Assembly (NCBI GenBank): GCA_020637335.1
Contig: JACJWC010000011.1
Location: forward strand, 62,001-126,000
Reading direction: 5' to 3'
Source of the DNA: Acidobacteriota bacterium
GTDB taxonomy: Bacteria > Acidobacteriota > Holophagae > Acanthopleuribacterales > Acanthopleuribacteraceae
Length of the DNA: 64,000 bases
The notes beneath the pieces were generated by a model. It was given only the letters and a program-made list of their open reading frames with translations, had not been told where the DNA came from and did not search any database. The position numbers were made by a program, and so were the translations under genes. Positions within the stretch are counted from its first letter, which is position 1; each line of letters begins with the position of its first letter. Shown here one piece after another: positions 16,832 through 24,365 of the stretch.

Positions 16832-16927
16832 CTATTTTTTAGCAGTGTGCGAATAACTTAAGGCCAGAAAAAACGTAACGCCGCCAACCGAACCTAAGAG
16901 AACAAACCACGTCCATGCGATTGTCAT
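16832..16927 (-). CDS. 31-residue single-span membrane peptide
   Basis: An ATG at 16927 follows a strong ribosome site (GGAGGT, 8 bases upstream) and opens a 31-codon frame ending in TAG. The product starts MTIAWTWFVLLGSVGG, continues through a hydrophobic stretch and ends with a short polar tail ending in KK, so one transmembrane helix fills nearly the whole peptide. It lies 50 bases after the diguanylate cyclase stop on the same strand and may be cotranscribed with it. Small one-span peptides often act as subunits or regulators of membrane complexes; which one is unknown. The ribosome site and perfect membrane-helix composition are the evidence; homology was not checked. Confidence 0.6.
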   Translation of the reverse strand: MTIAWTWFVLLGSVGGVTFFLALSYSHTAKK

Positions 16928-16977
16928 ATCGAGCTACCTCCACAGCACAGCATGGGTTTAGGTGCAGACAGCCCTTG

Positions 16978-18120
16978 TCACTCCACAAGATGGATGCGCC
17001 GAATTTCGGAAAAAATGACCTTGTTCCTTCCGCCCTGTTTGGCCTGATACAAATTTTGGTCTGCCAGTTCGAGGAGCAGCGACCAAGCTTCAAGATCGTC
17101 TGGAACTTCCGCGGCTACCCCAATACTGACCGTCATAGCGATCGTCCCCTTTTCCAGAGCCAGTGGCTGTTTTTCTATTTCCAGACGGATGCGTTCGGCC
17201 AGAACGACCGCACCTTCCAAAGGCGTTTCCGGCAAAAAGATCCCAAATTCCTCGCCGCCAATGCGTGCCACTTCATCGCCACTCCTGCGCACCAAGCTGC
17301 GAAGCACTTGGGCAAGGTGACGCAAACACGCATCTCCGGCCGGGTGGCCATGTTGGTCATTGATGCGCTTAAAAAAATCGACATCCAAAATCATGAGCGA
17401 ACAAGGTTTATTGTTTCGAAAGGAACGGCTCCATTCGCGCTGAAGGTATTCGAAAAAAAATCGCCGGTTATGCAAGCCGGTCAAAGGATCTTCCGCATTT
17501 ATCCGCTCGAGTTCAGAGGTTTTTTCTTTAAGAGCTTCTTCGTTGCGGCGGGATAGACGATATTCTCGAGCCTGACGCACCGCTTGACTTTGCATATAAA
17601 TGAGGTACGCCAAAAACATTGGCAGTAGGATTTGGCCTTCGCCGCGAAACAACAGCACCCCGCTGGCCGGCCCCAAAAGTGCCAAAATAAAGGTAAAAAC
17701 CAAGTGGGGTAAGGGCGCAAAGGCAGTAACCCCACCACTGCCAATGCCCATAAGAGCAACCAGCATCAGAATTTCAAATTCTCCAAGCGGCCAATGCGTG
17801 ACTGCCGCAGCAAATAATCCGCCCCACAAAATGGCTGGTCCCAAAGCCAAACAAACAAAAAGAATCCAACTCAAATGGGGCCGAACTGAAAACCAGAAGG
17901 GCCCTTTTTTTTGGAAAAGGGTTCGACCTGCAAGGAAGAGCAAAAAAAACAAACCGGCCCAGAGCGTTTCGTAAGGCGCCTCCCGATGATGACCCGTCGA
18001 ATAAGCAACACATAGCCACAAAATCACATACGCCCACGCGCCCGCTTTTGCGCGCAGGGTCAAATCGTTGAAAAATCGAAGATCGTCGGCAGAGGATGGC
18101 GTACTATGAGCGTCCTGCAT
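16978..18120 (-). CDS. Membrane diguanylate cyclase (GGDEF protein)
   Basis: 380 residues from ATG 18120 (AGAGG upstream); an ATG at 18141 has a poorer site. Residues 30-200 hold about six hydrophobic spans, probably a membrane sensor. A short coiled stretch (SRRNEEALKEKTSELERINAE) leads into the GGDEF domain, which has the active-site motif GGEEF and, exactly five residues before it, RSGD, fitting the RxxD inhibitory site. The enzyme should make c-di-GMP from two GTP and be product-inhibited. It is divergent from the PAS kinase at 18154 with only 33 bases between starts. A PilZ receptor is encoded at 51180-52307. Confidence 0.92.
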   Translation of the reverse strand: MQDAHSTPSSADDLRFFNDLTLRAKAGAWAYVILWLCVAYSTGHHREAPYETLWAGLFFLLFLAGRTLFQKKGPFWFSVRPHLSWILFVCLALGPAILWGGLFAAAVTHWPLGEFEILMLVALMGIGSGGVTAFAPLPHLVFTFILALLGPASGVLLFRGEGQILLPMFLAYLIYMQSQAVRQAREYRLSRRNEEALKEKTSELERINAEDPLTGLHNRRFFFEYLQREWSRSFRNNKPCSLMILDVDFFKRINDQHGHPAGDACLRHLAQVLRSLVRRSGDEVARIGGEEFGIFLPETPLEGAVVLAERIRLEIEKQPLALEKGTIAMTVSIGVAAEVPDDLEAWSLLLELADQNLYQAKQGGRNKVIFSEIRRIHLVE

Positions 18121-18153
18121 CGTTGCGCCTCTAATTAGCATGGCAAAAAGGTA

Positions 18154-19590
18154 ATGACCAGAGTACTATTCGGCAAGATGAAAACATTACATAAATTTTC
18201 AGATCTAAACCTTTTGGTTTTTGAAACGGATGCAAGCAGAACCATTTGCGCTATGAATAACGCGCTGCAGGAGCAAATCGGCTGGATCCGCAAGCCTAAA
18301 TTGGCCGCAGCTTGGGTCCGAAAAGCCCAATCGGCGCTGGCCGGCTCACCTCTACCCCGCATCCTTTGGCTTTCACAACCCGATGAAAAGGGCCATTTCC
18401 TGTTTCAAATCCAAAGCCTGGAAACAGGCCTGCAGGCGGTTGGCCTGGCCTTAAACGCCGCAGATGAACGTCTGGTTTTCAACCACACCCTACAAGAGTT
18501 GGAAAACCATAAATTTGCATTGGACCAATCCTCGATTGTGGCCATTACGGATCCGCGCGGCGTGATCACCTACGTCAACGAGCGCTTTTGCGAGATCAGT
18601 CAGTATTCGGCCCAAGAACTGCTCGGTCGTACCCATAAAATTATTAATTCTGGACACCACGAAAAGGGCTTTTTTAAGGATCTGTGGGCAACCATTTCCG
18701 CAGGCCAGGTTTGGCGGGGCGAAATCTGTAACCGCGCCAAAAGTGGGAACTTATATTGGGTCTTCACCACAATCGTACCCTTCTTGGACGGAAAGGGGAA
18801 ACCGTGGCAGTTCATGGCTATTCGCACCGATATTACCGCCCGAAAATTGGCTGAGCAACAGGCAGAAGCCCAGCGCATAAAAGCGCTTATGGCAGAAAAA
18901 TTTGCGTCTTTGGGCGAGGTAGCAGCAGGTGTAGCCCACGAGTTGTTCAATCCGATTTCGGCCATTCGCGGTCGCATGGAACTGCTGCAAATCCAAGCTC
19001 AAAAGCAGGTGCTGGACCATAAAAAGCTAGAACAAGCCACAACTACCGCCATTGGTTTATTAGATCGCATGACCAAAATCATCAAGGCCATGCGCGCACT
19101 CGGCCGAGATGGCAGTCAGGATTTGCCTAAACCGGTTCCCATTGCCAACATGATTACCGAAGTGCTGGAATTTGTTTATGTACGCTTCAAACGCCATGGG
19201 GTTGAAATTCAAATTGAACCTTTTTCAGAAGGCTTAACCGCCTATTGTCGCGAAACGCAAATTTTGCAGGTGTTGCTCAACCTTTTGCAGAATGCACACG
19301 ATGCGTGTCTCGACACAGCAAATAAGCTGATCCGCGTACACATCGAACACACGGCCGAATACGTGCGATTTCGAATTGTTGACAGTGGACCCGGCGTCCC
19401 GGATACGCTGATTGAAAAAATATTTCAACCCTTTTTTACGACCAAAGAAGTCGGCAAAGGGACAGGACTTGGCTTAAGCATTTCGCGGAGCATTGCTCTG
19501 GAACACGGGGGCGATCTGCGTTTTGAGCGCTGGCTGGACAAATCTTCATTTGTCTTGGAATTGCCCCATCACACGCCTTCAAACGGATGA
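18154..19590 (+). CDS. PAS-domain sensor histidine kinase
   Basis: 478 residues from ATG 18154; ATG 18178 is an equally possible start. There is no membrane span, so it is probably cytosolic. Residues about 120-235 form a PAS domain with a PAC tail (SIVAITDPRGVITYVNERF, FMAIRTDITARKLAEQQ), followed by a HisKA helix with the phospho-accepting His in GVAHELFNP and an HATPase domain (LLNLLQNAHDA as N-box, DSGPGVP as G1, GKGTGLGLSIS as G2). All kinase motifs look intact. It converges on the NtrC-type regulator gene with a 22-base 3' overlap, which suggests, without proving, that this is its partner. Confidence 0.92.
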   Translation: MTRVLFGKMKTLHKFSDLNLLVFETDASRTICAMNNALQEQIGWIRKPKLAAAWVRKAQSALAGSPLPRILWLSQPDEKGHFLFQIQSLETGLQAVGLALNAADERLVFNHTLQELENHKFALDQSSIVAITDPRGVITYVNERFCEISQYSAQELLGRTHKIINSGHHEKGFFKDLWATISAGQVWRGEICNRAKSGNLYWVFTTIVPFLDGKGKPWQFMAIRTDITARKLAEQQAEAQRIKALMAEKFASLGEVAAGVAHELFNPISAIRGRMELLQIQAQKQVLDHKKLEQATTTAIGLLDRMTKIIKAMRALGRDGSQDLPKPVPIANMITEVLEFVYVRFKRHGVEIQIEPFSEGLTAYCRETQILQVLLNLLQNAHDACLDTANKLIRVHIEHTAEYVRFRIVDSGPGVPDTLIEKIFQPFFTTKEVGKGTGLGLSISRSIALEHGGDLRFERWLDKSSFVLELPHHTPSNG

Positions 19591-20978
19591 ACCAGGCCAT
19601 ATTCCCGCTCCTTGCGGTACAGCGTTCGTCGATTGATGCCCAAAATTTCGGCTGCTCGCTCTTTTCTGCCACCGACCATTTGCAAAACCTGACGAATATA
19701 TTGGCGTTCCAGATCTTGCAAGGACCAGTTTTCCTTTCCGGCCCGTTCTAAAAGCTCGTGCGGGTCCGTCTCACTTAAGGCAGGCAAATCACCCTCGGCA
19801 ATTCGGCTGCCGCTGCACAAAACCACCGTGCGTTCGATCAAGTTTTCCAACTCGCGAACATTGCCTTCCCAGCGATGGCGCATCAATGCCGCCATGGCCC
19901 CACGCGAAAATCCATTGACCGTGACATTGTTTTCGGCCCGAAAACGCGATAAGAAAAACTCAGCCAGAAGCGGAATATCTTCCCGGCGCTCACGCAGTGC
20001 CGGCAAATGGATCGGTATGACACATAGCCGGTAATATAGGTCTTCCCGGAAGGTGCCCTGACGAATGGCTTGTTTTAAATCCATATGCGTGGCAGCCAAT
20101 AAGCGAACATCGACTTTTTTACCGACGTTACCACCAACCGGTCGCACACGTTTCTCCTGCAATACCCGCAAAAGCTTCGCCTGCAGGTGCAACGGCATAT
20201 CGCCAATTTCATCCAGGAACAGGGTTCCCCCATCCGCTTCTTCAAACAAGCCCCGTTTATTTTGGATGGCGCCCGTAAAGGCGCCACGCACATGCCCAAA
20301 CAGCTCGCTCTCCAACAAATTTTCGGGAATGGCCGAACAGTTTAAGGCCACAAAGGTGCGATTGGCCCGGGTCGACAGTTGGTGAATCCCCTTGGCGACC
20401 AGTTCCTTCCCTGTCCCACTTTCTCCCGTAATCATGATGTTGGATTGCGTCGGTGCCACTTTTTTCATCAACTCAAAGACCCTAAGCATTTGTTTGCTTT
20501 TGCCCAACAGGCCCTGAAAGGAAAAAGAATGGCGCACTTCCTGGCGCAGCATTTGGTAGTTCTTTTCCAACTCGCGGAACTTAATCGCCCGATCCAACGT
20601 GAGTTTGACTTCCGAAAGGGTAAATGGTTTTTGAATGTAGTCGAATGCACCTCTTCGCGTGGCTTCTATCGCATTGTCTATGCTGCCAAAGGCCGTAATC
20701 AAAATGACTGGAACACCCGCATCCTTTTCCTTCAGCTCATGCAAAAGGTCCAATCCTGAAATGCCCGGCATGTTCTGGTCGGTGATCACCAAATCCACAC
20801 CTTGATTCAGCCAAATCGGTGTCAAGCCCCCATCGGGCTCCAAATCGCGCAGCAACGCATCTCCTCGCTCATAAGCGCGTACCGCGCATCCTTCAGACTC
20901 AAGAAACTCCTGCAAAACACTGCGCATTTCCGCTTCATCATCGACCAAAACAATAAATGAACGGTGACCTTCAGTCAT
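19569..20978 (-). CDS. NtrC-family sigma-54-dependent response regulator
   Basis: 469 residues. Receiver domain 8-130: acidic pair DDE, phosphoacceptor Asp67 (VITDQNMPG), Thr95 (LITAFG) and Lys117 (QKPF), with a roughly 10-residue insertion before the Asp strand. AAA+ domain: Walker A GESGTGKE 185-192, sigma-54-contacting GAFTGA 232-237, Walker B LFLDEIGD. The C-terminus (about 430-465) is a Fis-type helix-turn-helix (KERAAEILGINRRTLYRK). It should activate sigma-54 promoters after phosphorylation. Its start overlaps the stop of the upstream single-receiver gene (ATGA). A sigma-54-like element lies before the divergent nirS. Confidence 0.94.
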   Translation of the reverse strand: MTEGHRSFIVLVDDEAEMRSVLQEFLESEGCAVRAYERGDALLRDLEPDGGLTPIWLNQGVDLVITDQNMPGISGLDLLHELKEKDAGVPVILITAFGSIDNAIEATRRGAFDYIQKPFTLSEVKLTLDRAIKFRELEKNYQMLRQEVRHSFSFQGLLGKSKQMLRVFELMKKVAPTQSNIMITGESGTGKELVAKGIHQLSTRANRTFVALNCSAIPENLLESELFGHVRGAFTGAIQNKRGLFEEADGGTLFLDEIGDMPLHLQAKLLRVLQEKRVRPVGGNVGKKVDVRLLAATHMDLKQAIRQGTFREDLYYRLCVIPIHLPALRERREDIPLLAEFFLSRFRAENNVTVNGFSRGAMAALMRHRWEGNVRELENLIERTVVLCSGSRIAEGDLPALSETDPHELLERAGKENWSLQDLERQYIRQVLQMVGGRKERAAEILGINRRTLYRKEREYGLVHPFEGV

Positions 20979-21376
20979 ACCAGCCTCTCAGTTTTATTTG
21001 CCGAAATTCGAACCGTGTTGAGCAATTCAACCAATTCTAAAAGTGAAAACGGTTTTTCTAGCACATAAACGGCCTCAAAACTTTTTTCAAGGATCGACCA
21101 AAAAATAGGCATCCCTGCAGACAACAAAATGCAGATCGGTTTTTTGGGCAAGCGCCGCACCCATTCGACAACCTTTTGCCCGCCATCCATAAGCAGTTGG
21201 ATATCGGCAATCACAGCTTCAGGTACAAAGCCATTCACAGCGTCCTGGAATTGCGGAACGCTCATGGTGGTCACTTTGCCTAGGCAACGCAAACGCAGAG
21301 GATAGCCCTCCAAAAACTCTTGAAGCATAGCCCGCACAGCCTGGTCCTCTTCAATAATTAAAACGGGAAGGTCCAT
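20975..21376 (-). CDS. Stand-alone receiver-domain protein
   Basis: 133 residues from ATG 21376; the TTG two codons earlier is less likely, and GGGGG precedes it. A single receiver domain with LIIEEDQAVRAM (acidic pair), Asp in VIADIQL, Ser in LLSAG, and Lys in LEKPF, so it appears able to accept phosphate. No output domain. It is translationally coupled to the NtrC-type regulator that follows (4-base ATGA overlap), so the two form one operon. It may act as a phosphate sink or intermediate between the kinase and the regulator; that is inference. Confidence 0.85.
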   Translation of the reverse strand: MDLPVLIIEEDQAVRAMLQEFLEGYPLRLRCLGKVTTMSVPQFQDAVNGFVPEAVIADIQLLMDGGQKVVEWVRRLPKKPICILLSAGMPIFWSILEKSFEAVYVLEKPFSLLELVELLNTVRISANKTERLV

Positions 21377-21692
21377 GTACAATGCCCCCTGCGCACAGCA
21401 AGGAGCAGGATACGGGCCAATTCCGCCCGAAAAGAGTGCGCATCAGACCTACCCTGCCTAATGCATCACCTTTTCGCCTGGGTCATTTTACCCCGTTTGC
21501 GACAAAAATCCCCATCATAGACTTTGGGAATCCAAGTTATGCGGCAATGAGAGGGCTCATTGCCCGTCTCCGAACATACCGCTTTTGTTCGAACCCCCAC
21601 AGACGGGGCCCGCTTGGCATAGCTTTTGATCCCCGGTCGGTGCCCGTCCTATTTTTCGGCTTCGGAACGGACCGAAGAACCGAGGAGGAATC
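21377..21692. other. Intergenic region between the regulator operon and nirS
   Basis: 316 bases without a convincing gene: a 104-codon frame spanning it has proline/arginine-rich, unconserved-looking content and no ribosome site. It holds a sigma-54-like element (21615-21629) and a hairpin, CTTCGG (21660-21665) with CCGAAG (21672-21677), just upstream of the strong nirS ribosome site GAGGAGGA (21682-21689). No Fnr/Dnr box (TTGAT-N4-ATCAA) was found. Confidence 0.6.
21615..21629 (+). promoter_or_regulatory. Candidate sigma-54 (-24/-12) promoter for nirS
   Basis: TGGCAT (21615-21620), 5 bases, then TTGA (21626-21629): two mismatches from TGGCAC-N5-TTGC, including the C of the -12 GC. It is 63 bases before the nirS ATG and in the control region shared with a sigma-54 activator operon. 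The -12 mismatch keeps confidence low. Confidence 0.3.
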
Positions 21693-23828
21693 ATGAATCG
21701 TCAAAAGCCAACCTTGGCACTACTTTCTGCAATGAGCCTGATCGGTGCGCTGATCTGGTGGGGTTCATCAACCGTCCTGGCTAAACCCCAAGACAGCAAT
21801 GAACCGCTCGTTCATCAGGCCGAAGTCGCCCAAGCACAGTCCATTTCCGGCGAACAAGCATTCATTACCAATTGCTCGCCATGCCACCAACCGACGGGCC
21901 TGGGATTACCAGGCGCATTTCCACCGTTGGCCAACTCAGATTATCTGAAAGCAGACCCCAAACGCGCCATCGAAATTGTCATTAATGGCCTGCAAGGGGA
22001 AGTTCAAGTCAACGGTCAAACCTACAATTCCATCATGCCGCCCCAAATCCAATTGGACGATGCCTCCATCGCCAGCATTCTCAACTATGTTTACAACGCT
22101 TGGGGCAATCAGTTCGGTTCAGTTAGCGCTGAGGAAGTGGCTGCCGTACGCAAGAAATTGGGTGCATCCAGCGATCCAGCCCAAATGCAACGGCACCCGA
22201 GTACCTCTGAAGCAGAGATCGGCTACAAAAGCGCTGCAAGTCCGGTAAGTACCGAGGAAATGATCATCAGCCCGGATGCACCCAGTTTGACCAAGACCGA
22301 ATACAACCATTCAAAAGAAATATTTTTCCAGCGCTGCGCCGGCTGCCACGGTGTTTTGCGCAAAGGCGCTACGGGCAAACCGTTGACCCCGGACATTACC
22401 CGGGCCAAAGGTACCGAATACCTCAAAGCACTCATCCGCTATGGGTCACCTGCCGGCATGCCAAACTGGGGCACCTCCGGTCAACTCTCCGACGATGAAA
22501 TTGACGCAATTGCGCGTTTCCTCCAACACGAACCGCCCTCTCCGCCTGAATTCGGCCTATCAGAAATTCAAAAATACTGGAAAGTGTTGGTTCCTGTAGA
22601 CAAACGGCCAACCAAAAAGATGAACGCGTACAACATTGACAACTTCTTCTCGGTCACCTTGCGCGATAGCGGTGAAGTGGCACTCATCGACGGCGACACC
22701 AAAGCCATCGTCTCCATTATCAAAACGGGTTATGCCGTTCATATCAGTCGGCTCTCGCATTCGGGTCGCTACTTGTACACCATCGGTCGCGACGCCAAAC
22801 TGGATTTGATTGACCTGTGGATGGACCCGCCACAAAAAGTTGCGGAAAGTAAAATCGGCCTGGAAGCTCGATCCGTTGAGACTTCTAAGTACCACGGTTT
22901 TGAAGATAAATACGCCATTGCAGGCGCCTATTGGCCACCCCAATACGTCATCATGGATGGTGCCACCCTGGAACCCCTCAAAATCGTCTCAACCCGGGGC
23001 ATGACGGTCGGCACCCAGGAATACCATCCTGAACCGCGTGTCGCCGCCATTGTCGCTTCCCACGAGCACCCGGAATTTATTGTTAACGTCAAAGAAACCG
23101 GTAAAATCCTGCTGGTCAACTATGAAGACATCAACAATCTAAAGGTGACAACTATTGAAGCCGCCCAATTCCTGCACGATGGCGGCTGGGACTCAACCCA
23201 ACGCTACTTCCTGACTGCCGCCAATAAATCCGACAAAATTGCCGTCGTCGACTCCAAGGAACAAAGATTAGAAGCTTTGATTGATGTCGATAAAATCCCT
23301 CATCCGGGTCGTGGCGCCAACCTAGTAGATCCGCAATATGGTCCGGTTTGGGTGACCAGCGCTTTGGGCAATGAAAAAGTAACTTTTATTGGCACGGACC
23401 CCGTCAAACACAAAGACCACGCATGGAAGGTAGTTCGCGTCCTCCAGGGTCAAGGCGGTGGGTCCTTATTCGTGAAGAGTCACCCCAAATCTCAAAATCT
23501 GTGGGTCGACAGTCCCCTCAATCCAGATCCCAAAATTTCTCAAAGCATCGCCGTGTTTGACATCGCTCATTTGGACAAAGGCTTTACGGTTCTGCCCATT
23601 GCCGATTGGGCCGATCTGGGCGAAGGCGCCAAACGCGTGGTTCAACCGGAATACAATGCAGCAGGCGATGAAGTCTGGTTCTCGGTTTGGAATGGGAAGG
23701 ACCAATCTTCAGCAATCGTTATCGTTGATGACAAGACCCGCAAGCTGAAAAAAGTCATCAAAGACGCCAAACTCATTACCCCAACAGGGAAATTCAACGT
23801 TCACAATACCGTCGCTGACATTTATTAA
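21693..23828 (+). CDS. nirS: Cytochrome cd1 nitrite reductase with an additional N-terminal cytochrome c domain
   Basis: 711 residues; ribosome site GAGGAGGA. A signal/anchor segment covers residues 8-30. Two c-type haem sites follow: C61-x-x-C64-H65 in an added domain (about 50-140), and C215-x-x-C218-H219 in the usual NirS cytochrome c domain (about 205-280). The remaining ~430 residues are the eight-bladed d1-haem propeller, with conserved NirS segments YHPEPRVAA, SHEHPEFIVNVKETGK, FLHDGGWD, HPGRGAN, QGQGGGSLF, VVQPEYN and GDEVWFSVWNGK. It reduces nitrite to NO in the periplasm. Typical NirS is ~560-600 residues with one haem c, so this one is extended. No haem-d1 synthesis (nirE/J/F/D/L/G/H), nirC or nor gene is in the window. 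Confidence 0.94.
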   Translation: MNRQKPTLALLSAMSLIGALIWWGSSTVLAKPQDSNEPLVHQAEVAQAQSISGEQAFITNCSPCHQPTGLGLPGAFPPLANSDYLKADPKRAIEIVINGLQGEVQVNGQTYNSIMPPQIQLDDASIASILNYVYNAWGNQFGSVSAEEVAAVRKKLGASSDPAQMQRHPSTSEAEIGYKSAASPVSTEEMIISPDAPSLTKTEYNHSKEIFFQRCAGCHGVLRKGATGKPLTPDITRAKGTEYLKALIRYGSPAGMPNWGTSGQLSDDEIDAIARFLQHEPPSPPEFGLSEIQKYWKVLVPVDKRPTKKMNAYNIDNFFSVTLRDSGEVALIDGDTKAIVSIIKTGYAVHISRLSHSGRYLYTIGRDAKLDLIDLWMDPPQKVAESKIGLEARSVETSKYHGFEDKYAIAGAYWPPQYVIMDGATLEPLKIVSTRGMTVGTQEYHPEPRVAAIVASHEHPEFIVNVKETGKILLVNYEDINNLKVTTIEAAQFLHDGGWDSTQRYFLTAANKSDKIAVVDSKEQRLEALIDVDKIPHPGRGANLVDPQYGPVWVTSALGNEKVTFIGTDPVKHKDHAWKVVRVLQGQGGGSLFVKSHPKSQNLWVDSPLNPDPKISQSIAVFDIAHLDKGFTVLPIADWADLGEGAKRVVQPEYNAAGDEVWFSVWNGKDQSSAIVIVDDKTRKLKKVIKDAKLITPTGKFNVHNTVADIY

Positions 23829-23857
23829 CGCTACTCCTCATCATGAGGTTCGTTCCA

Positions 23858-23885
23858 GAAAAGGCCGCATTCGTGCGGCCTTTTC
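23858..23885. terminator. Intrinsic terminator after nirS
   Basis: 12-bp perfect stem GAAAAGGCCGCA / TGCGGCCTTTTC (23858-23869, 23874-23885) closed by a TTCG tetraloop, with a T4 run on the plus strand, 30 bases after the nirS stop. Confidence 0.85.
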
Positions 23886-23945
23886 AGAACCTGTTCAGGT
23901 CCCCTAAATCATGTAGAATGAGCAGCCATATACGAGGTGCCCATC

Positions 23946-24365
23946 TTGAAGCTGTTCAAACGCGGATTTAGGTTTTTTCATCGCCGACGCTGGTTAGCCA
24001 GCACCCTGCTGATCTTCCTTTTTGATTTCAGCACCTATTCGGCCTTTAAACGCGGCGATGGCGTTGCCCTCTTCCCCCATCAAGACAAGGTCTTACACGC
24101 CCTGGCCTTTGCTGTGCTCTTTTTTTGGGGTTATTTTACGCTCAATGCTGATTTCAAACCCAAAGTACGGCGGTGGAGCTTCGCGATAGCAGGGTGGACG
24201 GCCTTCTGCTGTGCGCTATACGGTGGCCTTATCGAGTTAGGCCAGAAAATGACCACTTACCGCGATGCCTCTTGGGGCGATATGGCAGCAGATGGGGTGG
24301 GCATTTTGCTCGGTGCGCTCCTGGTTGCCCTCCTGAAACCTTATCCCGAGGTTGAGAATGGTTAA
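23946..24365 (+). CDS. VanZ-family membrane protein
   Basis: 139 residues if started at TTG 23946, which has GAGGTG 6 bases upstream; the in-frame GTG at 23937 is part of that site. Three to four membrane spans follow a basic N-terminus. The family features are the first-span FDFSTYSAF, the histidine-bearing DKVLHALAFAVL and the segment GLIELGQKMTTYRDASWGDMAADGVGILLGA, which matches the VanZ E-x-x-Q...R-x-xxxxD-xxxNxxG pattern. Function of stand-alone VanZ-like proteins is poorly defined. It overlaps the mutS start by 8 bases, so the two are translated from one message. Confidence 0.82.
   Translation: MKLFKRGFRFFHRRRWLASTLLIFLFDFSTYSAFKRGDGVALFPHQDKVLHALAFAVLFFWGYFTLNADFKPKVRRWSFAIAGWTAFCCALYGGLIELGQKMTTYRDASWGDMAADGVGILLGALLVALLKPYPEVENG

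Noticed and set aside
16777..16842. 21-codon plus-strand frame behind AAGGTGGAG
   Set aside because: Good ribosome-like spacing, but the product is too short and featureless and runs into the end of the membrane-peptide gene on the other strand. The minus-strand peptide explains this region better.
21382..21696. 104-codon open frame upstream of nirS, stop overlapping the nirS ATG
   Set aside because: No ribosome site, Pro/Arg-rich composition without domain-like pattern, and it would cover the whole shared promoter region; the ATGA overlap appears to be coincidence.
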